Shown here: in pieces, positions 27,198 to 36,512 of the stretch
Numbering within the stretch: the first letter of the stretch is position 1
Layout of the letters: the number at the start of each line of letters is the position of its first letter
Position numbers and translations under genes: made by a program
Assembly: GCF_051486985.1 (NCBI RefSeq)
Contig: NZ_JAHVDV010000025.1
Coordinates: forward strand, 19,700 to 83,699
Reading direction: 5' to 3'
DNA from: CBFFRJ01 sp051486985
GTDB taxonomy: Bacteria; Pseudomonadota; Gammaproteobacteria; Enterobacterales; Enterobacteriaceae
Length of the DNA: 64,000 nucleotides
Notes under the pieces: model-generated
The model's database searches: none
The model's input: the letters and a program-made list of their open reading frames with translations, nothing else
What the model was told of the DNA's origin: nothing

Positions 27198-27537
27198 GCG
27201 GCTCTGAGGGTCATTCCGTTCACCTTATGTTCCTTGCTTGTCTGTAACGACAGAACCCGTGAACGTGCCAGAGGGTTTCACCGCCACCACCCTGGCGACC
27301 CGGGCTCCCGGCCTAAGAAAATCGCCGCTGGCGCGGTCCACTTAGCATCTCCTTCAGGCTTATCGGGGACGGGCGGAGGTAACGTCCCTGTAAATCCGCC
27401 CTCGCCGCGCATCCCTGCGCGTCGCCCCGGCCTTACGGATACGCGTCGTCGATTTTCAGCCGGACCCTGTCATCGCGATGAGTGTTTTATTCTCATGGCG
27501 CAGTAATATCGCTGTAAGTCGTAACATTACTGGGGAT
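27198..27537. repeat. GC-rich structured intergenic element between hemL and fhuB
   Basis: No convincing gene was found in this stretch. It holds several inverted repeats: GGGCGGA with TCCGCCC, GGGACG with CGTCCC, and CGCGCA/TGCGCG around TCCC, plus a GC-rich CCCGGGCTCCCGG block. On the minus strand a short frame ends WHVHGFCRYRQARNIR, a peptide I remember (unverified) from spurious small proteins annotated in many enterobacterial genomes, which suggests a multi-copy element. Function is unknown. Confidence 0.5.
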
Positions 27538-27558
27538 CCCTCTCCCACCGGGAGAGGG
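27538..27558. repeat. Perfect CCCTCTCCC/GGGAGAGGG palindrome after fhuB
   Basis: A perfect 9-bp stem with an ACC loop ends eight bases before the fhuB stop-codon end. It has no T run on either strand. It is one of the cleanest members of the dispersed family in this window and may cap the fhu operon mRNA. Confidence 0.85.
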
Positions 27559-27566
27559 ATGACGTA

Positions 27567-29549
27567 TTAACGACTCTGCTTTCTCAGCAAATAGATAAAG
27601 TACGGCGCGCCGATAAAGGTCGAGAGTAAACCTGCCGGAATCTGATACGGGAACATCATCATCCGGCCACACCAGTCCGCAAACACCAGCAGTAACCCGC
27701 CAACCAGCGCCGAGATAACAAGGTGCGGCATCGTACGCCTGAAACCCATCATACGTGCAATATGCGGGGCCATGAGGCCGATAAAGCTCAGCGGGCCAAT
27801 GGTCATGGTTGCCGTGGCGGTGAGACAGGCTGCCAGCAGTAACAGCGCGATGCGGGATGAGGTGAGCGCTAACCCCACCGAACGCGCCGTTTCGCCTCCC
27901 AACGGCAGTACCGTCAGCCAGCGGCGACACAGTGGCACCATCGCCAGCAGGACTATCATCGCAAGGCCCGTGCGGGACACTTGCTCCCAGGTTGCTCTGT
28001 AGGTCGAGCCGGAGATCCAGGTCAGGATCTGCGCCATACGGGGATCGCCACTTGCCTGCAGCATCATCAGTAACATCGTGAACGCCGTACTGAGCGCCAT
28101 CCCGGCCAGCAACATCCGGTGGGGTGAAAAACCGCCGCGCCCGGCGGCGACCATGATGACGAGCAGCGTGGCGGCCGCCCCGATGCTCCCGGCGGGCATC
28201 AGCCAGCCAAAAGCGTTACCGGGTACAAAGAAGAGCATCACGACGATCCCAAACGCGGCACCTGAGCTGATACCCAGCACTTCCGGACTCGCCATCGGAT
28301 TACCAGTGAGGCGCTGAATAATACATCCGGCCACCGCCAGCATCATGCCGGCGGTTAACGCAGCCGCGATGCGCGGCATACGCCACTGCATCATTTCCTC
28401 AAGCACCGTGCCGCTTATCCAGCGCCAGCCTTCGGCATCGCGCCCGAAGGAGAGCGCCACCAGAATTCCCAGCAGCAGAACCGTCACCCCTGCAAGGGCA
28501 AACCACTGCACATTTCCGCGCTCGTTGGGTACGTTGTCCCCAGCGTCCATTGATGGCGCGCTCATACTGCGTAAACGTGGCAGCAGCCAAAGCAGGAGAG
28601 GTGCGCCAGTCAGCGCCGTAACCGACCCAGTGGAGACTTCCATCCACACACGGGTCAGCCACAAAACAAGCTGGTCGGAGAGCCAAAGGATGAGCGCACC
28701 AATGAGCGGGGCCAGCATCAAGCGGGTCAGCAAACGTCTTGCGCCGAGCATTTTCGCCAGTAAAGGGGCAAACAGACCGATAAAACCAATAATCCCCACG
28801 GCGTTGACCAATAACGCGCTCAGCACAATCGCCAGGGTTAATGCGCCCAGACGCGCCAGTGACAGCGCCAGCCCAAGGTTTCGCGCTACGCCATCATCCA
28901 GCCCCATCAGGGTCAACGGACGTAGCAGCAGCAGCGTGAGCACCACGCCGCCAAGGAGTTGCGGCCAGAGACGCTCAACGCCGCTCCAGTCGGTTTGTGT
29001 TAGCGTACCGGTGCTCCAGAGGAACATGCTTTGCAGTTGCTCATGATGGAAAAGTACCAACAGTTGGTTTATCGCCCCGCAGTAAAGGCTCACGACCAGC
29101 CCCGCCAGAATCAGCGTGACCGGTGAGAGACGTTTACCCCAGGCAACGCCAAACACCAGTGCCCCCACCACACAGGCACCGGCAAGGGCAGCAAATTGCG
29201 TGGTTAAGGCCCCCGGCAGAGCCCAGAGCGTAGTAATGGTAATGCCCAGTTGCGCACCGGTGGAGACGCCAAGCGTCGTCGGTTCCGCCAGCGGGTTACG
29301 TAGCACCTGCTGAAAAAGTACCCCCACCAGACCAAGCCCTGCCCCCACCAGCAATGCGATCGCCAGGCGTGGCAGCAGGCTGTAATGAAACAGCATCTGT
29401 TCGATGACGTTGATATCCGGCGCAGTGCTGGCCTGCGCCCACTGCGCCCGGGGCAGCGCGGCACTGAAATTCATCCACGTCAGCCAGATGCCCGCCATGA
29501 AGAGTATCGAGAGCACAATGGCTGGAAAGAGAGCAATACGGTTTTTCAT
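27567..29549 (-). CDS. fhuB: Fe(III)-hydroxamate ABC transporter permease FhuB
   Basis: FhuB is the membrane channel for ferric hydroxamates, powered by FhuC and fed by FhuD. The 660-residue protein is a tandem fusion of two FecCD-type permease halves, each with about ten membrane segments; the EAA-like coupling regions appear in both halves (NPLAEPTTLGVSTGAQLGI and NPMASPEVLGISSGAAFGI). Length matches E. coli FhuB. It overlaps fhuD by four bases and is last in the operon. Confidence 0.97.
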   Translation of the reverse strand: MKNRIALFPAIVLSILFMAGIWLTWMNFSAALPRAQWAQASTAPDINVIEQMLFHYSLLPRLAIALLVGAGLGLVGVLFQQVLRNPLAEPTTLGVSTGAQLGITITTLWALPGALTTQFAALAGACVVGALVFGVAWGKRLSPVTLILAGLVVSLYCGAINQLLVLFHHEQLQSMFLWSTGTLTQTDWSGVERLWPQLLGGVVLTLLLLRPLTLMGLDDGVARNLGLALSLARLGALTLAIVLSALLVNAVGIIGFIGLFAPLLAKMLGARRLLTRLMLAPLIGALILWLSDQLVLWLTRVWMEVSTGSVTALTGAPLLLWLLPRLRSMSAPSMDAGDNVPNERGNVQWFALAGVTVLLLGILVALSFGRDAEGWRWISGTVLEEMMQWRMPRIAAALTAGMMLAVAGCIIQRLTGNPMASPEVLGISSGAAFGIVVMLFFVPGNAFGWLMPAGSIGAAATLLVIMVAAGRGGFSPHRMLLAGMALSTAFTMLLMMLQASGDPRMAQILTWISGSTYRATWEQVSRTGLAMIVLLAMVPLCRRWLTVLPLGGETARSVGLALTSSRIALLLLAACLTATATMTIGPLSFIGLMAPHIARMMGFRRTMPHLVISALVGGLLLVFADWCGRMMMFPYQIPAGLLSTFIGAPYFIYLLRKQSR

Positions 29550-30436
29550 GCTTTTCCCCCCAGCGCGTTATCCAGTACGCGAACGAAGTGCATCGCCGAA
29601 AGGGTTGCGCCATAGAACCATACCGCAGGGACGCGCTGAAAACGCCCGGCACGCACGAACGGCATCGCCTGCCACAATGGCGTCGCCATCAGCTTACGCA
29701 TCTCTGCGTCATTGCCGTGGTCAAAGCACACTACATCCGCATCCTTAAAGATGGCCAGCCGGTCAATGCCCACCGAGGTACTGCCCCAGAAGGTGGTTTC
29801 CCCCTGCCAGGCATTGCGGATACCAAACTCATCCAGCACTTCCTGGAACAGACAGTTTTGCGTAAACACCAGCATATGGCGCGCATCCAGCAGCGTCACC
29901 ATGAGCAGGGGGCGCTCGCCGCGTCCGGAAAAATGGGGTTTTCGGCTCTCCATGAAGCGGTCAAATTCAGCCAGATGCTTTTCTGCCGCGGCATTCATAT
30001 TAAAGAGTTGGGCCATGTCGGTAAGCGACTGCCGTGCCGTTGCCAGCGGTTTTTTACCATCGCTGAAACTAAAACCCCGCCCCGGCGCAATTTTTGCCAG
30101 CACCTCCGCAGAGGGCCCATAACCTGCAGACCAGAGAAGGTACGAAGGCTTCATTTGCGTCAACAGTTCAAGGTTCGGTTCGGTACGCAACCCGACGTCA
30201 ATCACCCCTTCAGGGAGGGCGGGCTCATTGACCCACAAGGTGTAATTGGGAATATCGCAGATCCCGTAAGGTTTAATGCCCAGCGCCAGCATCAACTCAA
30301 CCGGCAGCCATTCAAGCCCCACAATTCGCTGCGTATCGATAGCGGCCGCCTGCGCACTGCGCATCTGCCATAACAAAGGGGAAAGTGCCATCATCGTCAG
30401 CAGACGGCGACGGCTAATCTGATTAAAACCGGCCAT
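29546..30436 (-). CDS. fhuD: Fe(III)-hydroxamate periplasmic binding protein FhuD
   Basis: FhuD captures ferrichrome and related siderophores in the periplasm and passes them to FhuB. The 296-residue precursor begins MAGFNQISRRRLLTMMALSP, a twin-arginine type signal with SRRRLL, cleaved near MRSAQAAAID. The rest is a class III binding protein with two lobes linked by a long helix. Its start shares a base with the end of fhuC and its end overlaps fhuB by four bases, so the three cytoplasmic-side genes are tightly coupled. Confidence 0.96.
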   Translation of the reverse strand: MAGFNQISRRRLLTMMALSPLLWQMRSAQAAAIDTQRIVGLEWLPVELMLALGIKPYGICDIPNYTLWVNEPALPEGVIDVGLRTEPNLELLTQMKPSYLLWSAGYGPSAEVLAKIAPGRGFSFSDGKKPLATARQSLTDMAQLFNMNAAAEKHLAEFDRFMESRKPHFSGRGERPLLMVTLLDARHMLVFTQNCLFQEVLDEFGIRNAWQGETTFWGSTSVGIDRLAIFKDADVVCFDHGNDAEMRKLMATPLWQAMPFVRAGRFQRVPAVWFYGATLSAMHFVRVLDNALGGKA

Positions 30437-31233
30437 CAGTAGACAAAGCTCACCGGTGCTGCCCCGGACGGGTGAGGCAGTATGCCCATCGGAATACCGT
30501 AAATTTGCTCCAGGGTTTCGGCGCGCATAAGCTCATCCGGCGTACCCTGCGCAATTTTTTCGCCCCCGCGAAGGGCGACAAGGTAATCACAATAACGCGC
30601 GGCCATATTAATATCATGAAGTACAGCTATCACCGTCAGGCCACGCTGTTGGCTCAAACGGTGCACCAGCGCCAGCACATCTACCTGATGGGCGATGTCC
30701 AGCGCGGAGGTGGGTTCATCCAGCAACAGGCAGCGGCTGTCCTGCGCCACCAGCATCGCAATCCACGCACGCTGGCGTTCACCACCAGACAGGCTATCCA
30801 CCAGTCGATGGGCAAGCGGTTTAAGCCCCACCAGCGAAATCGCCTCTTCCACTTTCTCACGATCGGCCACCCCAAAGCGCCCCAGCGCGCCGTGCCACGG
30901 GTAACGTCCAATTGCCACCAGTTCACGTACGGTCATCCCCTCAGCCTGCGGCAGCTGCTGCGGCAGATAAGCGACTTTGCGGGCAAAGGATTTGCTGTTC
31001 CAGCTTTCGAGCGGTTGCCCGTCGAGCAGCACCTCTCCCCCGGATGGGGGTTGATGGCGACCCAGCATTTTAAGCAAGGTGGATTTACCGGAACCGTTAT
31101 GCCCTATCAGCCCCGTCACTTTACCGACCGGAAAGGTCAGCGAAAGCGGATGAAGGAGCGTTCGACCAGGCACACGGAAGGTGACGTCAAGGAGTTGAAA
31201 TGTTGTGTCGGGAAGCGCGATCTTTTCCTGCAT
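30436..31233 (-). CDS. fhuC: Fe(III)-hydroxamate ABC transporter ATPase FhuC
   Basis: FhuC hydrolyses ATP to drive ferrichrome import through FhuB. The 265-residue protein has Walker A GHNGSGKST, the Q-loop in VAYLPQQLPQAEG, signature LSGGERQRAWIAML, Walker B LLLDEPTSALD and the switch histidine in AVLHDIN. I placed the start at 31233 (MQEKIALPD). An in-frame ATG at 31257 sits inside the stem of an intergenic hairpin and would hardly be accessible. Neither start has a strong Shine-Dalgarno sequence. Confidence 0.95.
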   Translation of the reverse strand: MQEKIALPDTTFQLLDVTFRVPGRTLLHPLSLTFPVGKVTGLIGHNGSGKSTLLKMLGRHQPPSGGEVLLDGQPLESWNSKSFARKVAYLPQQLPQAEGMTVRELVAIGRYPWHGALGRFGVADREKVEEAISLVGLKPLAHRLVDSLSGGERQRAWIAMLVAQDSRCLLLDEPTSALDIAHQVDVLALVHRLSQQRGLTVIAVLHDINMAARYCDYLVALRGGEKIAQGTPDELMRAETLEQIYGIPMGILPHPSGAAPVSFVY

Positions 31234-31251
31234 AAGAGCCAACTTGTAAAT

Positions 31252-31271
31252 GGGCACGGCGAACCGTGCCC
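31252..31271 (-). promoter_or_regulatory. Perfect hairpin in the fhuA-fhuC gap
   Basis: GGGCACGG (31252-31259) and CCGTGCCC (31264-31271) form an 8-bp stem around a 4-base loop within the 47-base spacer between fhuA and fhuC. There is no T run, so it is probably an mRNA processing or stabilising element that lets fhuA be expressed above fhuCDB. This role is inference. Confidence 0.6.
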
Positions 31272-31280
31272 GAAGAGAGA

Positions 31281-33533
31281 TTAGAAGCGGAAGGTTGCTG
31301 TCGCCACCACCTGACGCTCAGCGCCCCAGAAGCAGCCGTACGAGTTAAAGCAGCTGGCAACGTATTCACGATCGAACAGGTTATTCACGTGTACCGCCAC
31401 GTTAGAGCCCGCCAGACCCACACGTGCCAGGTCATAACGTACCAGCGCATCAACGAGGGTATAGCTACCCACCCTGAAGCTGTTCGCCGGGTCACCCTGG
31501 CTGGAACCGGTGAAGCGCGCGCCTGTGCCCAGCGTCAGGCCAGACAGTGCGCCATCATAGAAGGTGTAATCGCCCCATGCAGAAGCCATATGTTTAGGCA
31601 CCTGGGCGGGCGTATTGCCTTTGTAGCTGGTGTCGGTGGTGTACTCAGCCTCGGTGTAGGTGTAAGAACCCACCACGTTGATGCTGGCAGAAAGGGCGGC
31701 TTTCGCTTCAATCTCTGCACCACGCGCACGGATTTCCCCGCCTTCAACAGACCAGGAAGAGCCTGCCGGGTCGGCCATCAGGTTGTTGGTTTTGGTCAGC
31801 TGGTATAAGGCACCGGTCAGCACAATCGGCCGATCTTTTGGTACGTACTTCACGCCCGCTTCATACTGCTTGCCTTTAGAGGGGGCAAAAATCGCGCCAT
31901 CAGCACCGGTGGTCGATGCCGGCTCGAAAGATTCGCTGTAGCTGAAGTACGGCGTGACGCCGTTATCAAACAGGTAGTTTACACCGCCGCGCCAGGTGAA
32001 CTGATTATCATCACGTGATGGATGCGTACCGTAGTCACGGTTCAGGGAATCCTGTTTCGCCCAGTCGTAGCGGCCACCCAGCGTGACCAGTACCTTATCC
32101 CACTGCGCCTGATCCTGCGCATACACACCGGTCTGTTGCTGTTTCAGCAGGATACGGTAAGGACCAGACGGGCCATCGTGCGCAGCAAAGTCATAATCGC
32201 TGCGATCAAGATTGTAGATATCTGAAGGGGCAACAGAACCTGCATAGCCAAAGTACGAGTCGATATCATTACGCATGCGCATAAAGTCAACGCCGGTCAA
32301 CAGCGTATGATCGATGGCACCGGTCGCAAATTTACTCTGCAATTGGGTATCGACAGTAAAGGTCTGCAATTTTTCGCGGTCAATCACGTACTGGCGGGTC
32401 AGCGTATGATCCCATTCAGAGGAGGCGATGCCTGCACAAGGGCTTGTGGACGGATTACTGGAGTAGAGCTTATCGGAACACATCCCGTAGCCGTAGACGC
32501 TGTTCTGCGCCACTTTGTTCTCTGCAAAGCGCAGGTTCTGACGCATGGTGAAGGTGTCATCAAAGCCGTGTTCGAAGCTGTAGCCCACCATTTTCTCATT
32601 ACGAGAGTAGGTGTTGTTTTCAGCACCTTCGTTAAAGTCGCGGGATAAACGCTTACCGTTCGGCAGCGGTTGAACCGTCCCTTCTTTTGGCAGCCAGCCG
32701 TAATAACCGGTATCCGGCTCGTTCTGGAAATAAGAGAGGAAGGTGAAATTGGTTTTGTCATCAGGACGCCAGCTAAACGATGGCGCGATAGTATAACGCT
32801 GCTCTTTTGCCCCTTCCTGCTGGGCAGTGGCGGAGCGTGCCAGCCCGGTTAAACGATAGGAGTAAACACCGTCGTCATCCAGCGCATCGCTGAAATCAAA
32901 GCCGGTCTGGTAGAGATTATCGGTGCCCATTTTGAACTGCACTTCGTACAGCGGCGTCGTGGTGGGACGCTTGCTCACCATGTTCAGCAACCCACCGGGG
33001 CTGCTCTTGCCGTACAGCACGGAAGAGGGGCCACGCAGGACCTCAGCACGTTCGAGCATGTAAGGATCAATCACCGCGTCGTTATAGAAGTTGCCCTGCA
33101 TCTTCATACCGTCGAGGTAGTTGTTCTGGCTCTGTCCATCAGCGGCAAAACCACGAATGATCAGGTAATCATAGGTGTTAGACGCGCCGCGCGTCCCCAC
33201 GGCCACACCCGGCGTATAGCTTAATGCCTCTTTAACCGATTTTGGCTGGTGTAGCGCCATCTCTTCGCTGGTTACCACTGAGACAGACTGCGGTGCCTTC
33301 TCAATAGAGGTATCCGTTTTAGTCGCCGTTGCGGATTGGCGTGCGGCAATCGTCGCAGCCGGTCCCCACGCGCTCTCTTGTGGCGCGGCGGCGGCACTTA
33401 CGTTGATGGTATCTTCTTTTTGGGTTGTAGCAGCCTGTGCATAAACAGACATGCCGCTAACCGCTGTGGCTACAACTACTGCGATTTTACGCAGTGAACT
33501 GTTGACTGGCTGAGCAGTTTTTAGACGCGCCAT
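31281..33533 (-). CDS. fhuA: TonB-dependent ferrichrome receptor FhuA
   Basis: FhuA imports ferrichrome across the outer membrane using TonB energy; in E. coli it is also a receptor for several phages, colicin M and albomycin. The 750-residue precursor has a signal peptide ending near MSVYAQA, a TonB-box-like segment (KEDTINVSA), a plug domain with TPGVAVGTRGASNTYDYLII and RGPSSVLYGKSSPGGLLNMV, and a 22-strand barrel ending in aromatic TATFRF. A Cys pair near the end (ASCFNSYGCFWG) fits the family. I chose MARLKTAQPVNSS at 33533; the longer frame lacks a signal peptide. A Fur-type site lies upstream. Confidence 0.96.
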   Translation of the reverse strand: MARLKTAQPVNSSLRKIAVVVATAVSGMSVYAQAATTQKEDTINVSAAAAPQESAWGPAATIAARQSATATKTDTSIEKAPQSVSVVTSEEMALHQPKSVKEALSYTPGVAVGTRGASNTYDYLIIRGFAADGQSQNNYLDGMKMQGNFYNDAVIDPYMLERAEVLRGPSSVLYGKSSPGGLLNMVSKRPTTTPLYEVQFKMGTDNLYQTGFDFSDALDDDGVYSYRLTGLARSATAQQEGAKEQRYTIAPSFSWRPDDKTNFTFLSYFQNEPDTGYYGWLPKEGTVQPLPNGKRLSRDFNEGAENNTYSRNEKMVGYSFEHGFDDTFTMRQNLRFAENKVAQNSVYGYGMCSDKLYSSNPSTSPCAGIASSEWDHTLTRQYVIDREKLQTFTVDTQLQSKFATGAIDHTLLTGVDFMRMRNDIDSYFGYAGSVAPSDIYNLDRSDYDFAAHDGPSGPYRILLKQQQTGVYAQDQAQWDKVLVTLGGRYDWAKQDSLNRDYGTHPSRDDNQFTWRGGVNYLFDNGVTPYFSYSESFEPASTTGADGAIFAPSKGKQYEAGVKYVPKDRPIVLTGALYQLTKTNNLMADPAGSSWSVEGGEIRARGAEIEAKAALSASINVVGSYTYTEAEYTTDTSYKGNTPAQVPKHMASAWGDYTFYDGALSGLTLGTGARFTGSSQGDPANSFRVGSYTLVDALVRYDLARVGLAGSNVAVHVNNLFDREYVASCFNSYGCFWGAERQVVATATFRF

Positions 33534-33555
33534 TATTTTTTCTCTGACGATGAGT

Positions 33556-33587
33556 GAATGATAACGTAAACGATAATTATTATTATG
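33556..33587 (-). promoter_or_regulatory. Candidate Fur box upstream of fhuA
   Basis: The run AATGATAACGTAAACGATAA followed by TTATTATTATG holds repeated GATAAT/ATTATC-like hexamers as in overlapping Fur sites, 23-54 bases upstream of the fhuA start. Iron repression of fhu genes by Fur is well established in E. coli. The exact register is uncertain. Confidence 0.65.
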
Positions 33588-33753
33588 ACGGCAGCATAAT
33601 ATGCGAAGGATTGTCAGCATAGCAAGCGATATGCGGCCCTGACCGACAGAGGGGATGAAGAAATAACCAGATGAAATGTGGGGCGTTAATAAAGAAGGAT
33701 CGGGTGGTTACATCGAGGTAACAGAGCGGTTTATCGGGTCGGGTTTATCGCCC

Positions 33754-33780
33754 AAAAAACCCCCAGCCTGACGGCTGAGG
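33754..33780 (-). terminator. Rho-independent terminator after mrcB
   Basis: On the minus strand CCTCAGCC pairs with GGCTGGGG (one T-G wobble) around GTCA and runs into six Ts, ten bases past the mrcB stop. It separates mrcB from the fhu promoter region. Confidence 0.88.
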
Positions 33781-33789
33781 GTCATAAGG

Positions 33790-36330
33790 TTAGTTACTGC
33801 CGAACATATCCTTAATCCAGCCCGCAACACCATCGCTCTTCTCTTCCTGCTGTGGCGGTTGCTGCTGCTGTTGCTGTTGCTGCGGCGCAGACTGATTAAA
33901 CGGATTGCCCTGCTGTTGCTGCTGCTGTTGTTGCTGCATGAGCATTTGACTTTGCTGACACAGCGCATCCGGATTGGTCGTCCACACCGGCAGCGAGCGG
34001 ACGCCACCGCCTCCACAGATGAAGTTACCCATCTCATCCACGCTCAGGGTGGTGATATCTTCGGGCGGCGTCAGATCCAGAGGAATAGGCAACTGATTTG
34101 CCAGATAGCGCTGGTAAATGGCCATTGCCCCGCTTGCCCCGTAGAGTTTGGTCGGCTGGTTGTTATCCCGCCCAACCCAGGTAATGGTCACTTCACGCCC
34201 GTCAATACCGGCAAACCAGGTATCCACATTGTTGTTGGTGGTGCCGGTTTTACCCGCCAGATGCAGATTTGGGTATTTCGCTCCTAACTGACGGCCTGTA
34301 CCACGCTGTATTACCTGCTGCATGGTCCATAGCGTCATATAGGCGGCCTGGGCCGGCACTGCCCGCTCAGACTGCGGGAAGCTCTGATAGAGCACCGTCC
34401 CATCTTCTGCAATCACAGAGCGCAGCGCAGATAAGGTGGCACGGTTACCGCCGCTGGCGATGGTCTGGAATGCCTGCGCCACTTCAATCGGGGTCAGGTT
34501 AAGCGCACCAAGTAGCATTGACGGGTTCGCCGTTAACTGATCTTTTGGCGCGCCCAGCTTCAGCCAGGTATCGGTCACCGCAGGCAGACCCAGTGCCATA
34601 CCCAGGTTAACGGTTGGCACGTTCATCGAACGGGTAAGCGCATCGACCAGCATCACCTGGCCGCTAAACCGATGATCATCGTTCTGGGGTGCCCACACCT
34701 GACCATTAGAAAGGCGCAGCGAGATAGGGGCATCAGCAATCGAGGTGTTCAGACGGTACTTATCCGGCTGGCTCAGCGCCGTCAGGTAGGTTGCTGGCTT
34801 CGCCAGAGAACCAATGGAGCGGCGCGCCTGCATCGCACGGTTATAACCCGCAAACTGCGGCGTTGATCCACCGACCATCGCACGGACCTCACCGCTAAAG
34901 CGGTCTACCACGACCATTGCGGTTTCAAGATCGTCCAGTTTGCGCTGTTTAATCAGCGCCGGAATCCCCTCCACCGCCGCTTTTTCAGCTGCATCCTGAG
35001 CCAGGGAGTCAAAGGTGGTGAAGATCTTCACGCCTGAGAGATCCTTCACTTTGTCACCAAGCTTCGCCTGCAACTCCTGACGCACCATCTGCATAAAAGC
35101 AGGCTGTGGGGAGATAACGCCACCGCGCGGCTGAACGCCAAGCGGACGGGCACTGAGCATATCGTACAGCTCCTGATCGATCACCTTCTGCTCTTGCATC
35201 AGGCGCAGTACCAGGTTACGACGTTCGAGGGCCAGTTTCGGGTTACGCCACGGGTTGTAAATAGACGCACCCTTCACCATCCCCACCAGCATCGCCTGCT
35301 GATCAAGGCTCAGTTCTTCCACCGGGCGACCAAAGTAGTACAGGCTCGCCAGCGGGAAACCACGGATCTCGTTGTCACCGCTCTGCCCGAGATACACTTC
35401 GTTCATATACAGTTCAAGAATACGATCCTTGCTGTATCGGGCATCCATAATGAGCGCCATCAAGGCTTCATTGGCCTTACGCCAGTATGAGCGCTCGCTG
35501 CTCAGGAAGAGGTTTTTCACTAACTGTTGCGTCAGCGTACTTGCCCCCTGCACGGTACGGCCGGCAGTCAGGTTCGCCAGTACCGCACGGCCAATAGAGT
35601 AGAAGCTGATGCCATCGTGTTCATAGAAGTGACGGTCTTCGGTCGCCAGTAACGTATCCACCAGCAGATCCGGGAAACCACTACGCGGCACAAACAGACG
35701 CTGCTCACCGTTAGGTGAAGAGAGCATCGTAATGAGGCGGGGATCGAGACGGAAGAAACCGAACTGACGGTTGCTGTCCATGTTCTCGATAGTATCCAGC
35801 CGGTTGCCGTCAAAGGTCAGACGTGCGCGGACCTGCCCTTCTTTACTGTCCGGGAAATCGAACGGGCGACGGATCATCTCAATGCTTTTGGCCTGCACGG
35901 TAAATTCGCCAGGCCGCGTCATTTTGGTTACCTGGCGGTACTGCGTCGACTCAAGCAGTTTTACCATCTCATTTTTGCTGACGGGCATATCAGGTTCGAG
36001 GTTGACCATACGGCCATACACTGCTGCCGGAAGCTGCCAGACTTTGCCATCAATACGGGCACGGATCTTCTGGTCGAGATACACCCCATAGATGGCTAAC
36101 AGGACCGCGCCGATAAGACAAATTTTAAACAGCAGCCATAACCAGCGGCGTTTCTTCCGCGGCTTGCCGCCCCGGCCCTTTCCTTTGCGTGGGGCTGACA
36201 CCTCTTCGCTATCCTCATCGTCGTAGTCGTCGTATTCCTCTTCTCTGGCGCGACGACGACTGATTTTCTCTTTTGCCGGACGTGTGTTTCTGCTCTTACG
36301 TCCAATTGGCTCGCGGTCATTCCCCGCCAT
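33790..36330 (-). CDS. mrcB: Bifunctional penicillin-binding protein 1B
   Basis: PBP1B polymerises and cross-links peptidoglycan. The 846-residue protein has an acidic then basic cytoplasmic tail (EEYDDYDDEDSEE and KGKGRGGKPRKKRRW), one membrane segment (LLFKICLIGAVLLAIYGVYL), the UB2H domain, a glycosyltransferase domain with TEDRHFYEHDGI, and a transpeptidase domain with SIGSLAKPATYL (serine nucleophile), SMN and KTGTTNN. The start at 36330 (MAGNDREPIG) has GGAGAGAG upstream. The C-terminal tail carries two glutamine runs of nine and eight residues before the conserved DGVAGWIKDMFGSN, longer than those I recall in E. coli. Confidence 0.96.
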   Translation of the reverse strand: MAGNDREPIGRKSRNTRPAKEKISRRRAREEEYDDYDDEDSEEVSAPRKGKGRGGKPRKKRRWLWLLFKICLIGAVLLAIYGVYLDQKIRARIDGKVWQLPAAVYGRMVNLEPDMPVSKNEMVKLLESTQYRQVTKMTRPGEFTVQAKSIEMIRRPFDFPDSKEGQVRARLTFDGNRLDTIENMDSNRQFGFFRLDPRLITMLSSPNGEQRLFVPRSGFPDLLVDTLLATEDRHFYEHDGISFYSIGRAVLANLTAGRTVQGASTLTQQLVKNLFLSSERSYWRKANEALMALIMDARYSKDRILELYMNEVYLGQSGDNEIRGFPLASLYYFGRPVEELSLDQQAMLVGMVKGASIYNPWRNPKLALERRNLVLRLMQEQKVIDQELYDMLSARPLGVQPRGGVISPQPAFMQMVRQELQAKLGDKVKDLSGVKIFTTFDSLAQDAAEKAAVEGIPALIKQRKLDDLETAMVVVDRFSGEVRAMVGGSTPQFAGYNRAMQARRSIGSLAKPATYLTALSQPDKYRLNTSIADAPISLRLSNGQVWAPQNDDHRFSGQVMLVDALTRSMNVPTVNLGMALGLPAVTDTWLKLGAPKDQLTANPSMLLGALNLTPIEVAQAFQTIASGGNRATLSALRSVIAEDGTVLYQSFPQSERAVPAQAAYMTLWTMQQVIQRGTGRQLGAKYPNLHLAGKTGTTNNNVDTWFAGIDGREVTITWVGRDNNQPTKLYGASGAMAIYQRYLANQLPIPLDLTPPEDITTLSVDEMGNFICGGGGVRSLPVWTTNPDALCQQSQMLMQQQQQQQQQGNPFNQSAPQQQQQQQQPPQQEEKSDGVAGWIKDMFGSN

Positions 36331-36457
36331 GCTCTCTCTCTCCGCAACATTCAGGCGCAAAGGCCCGATTCTCAGTTCTTGCTCCAGGTGGAGGAAGAAG
36401 ATATCTCTCAAAACAAACAGCAGATTTCCTCCAGGAGAAAATCTTTTAAGCTTTTCC

Positions 36458-36478
36458 CCCTCTCCTCGCAGGAGAGGG
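36458..36478. repeat. CCCTCTCC/GGAGAGGG palindrome after hrpB
   Basis: A perfect 8-bp stem with a TCGCA loop, followed by TTGGGGCGCGGG, lies 35 bases past the hrpB stop in the 182-base gap before mrcB. It belongs to the dispersed family and has no T run. Confidence 0.8.
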
Positions 36479-36512
36479 TTGGGGCGCGGGCATCAGACCG
36501 CACCTCCGTACA

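Noticed and set aside
27234..27506. A 90-codon plus-strand frame between hemL and fhuB
   Set aside because: Arg/Pro-rich translation of GC-rich inverted repeats with no ribosome-binding site; better explained as a structured or repeated element.
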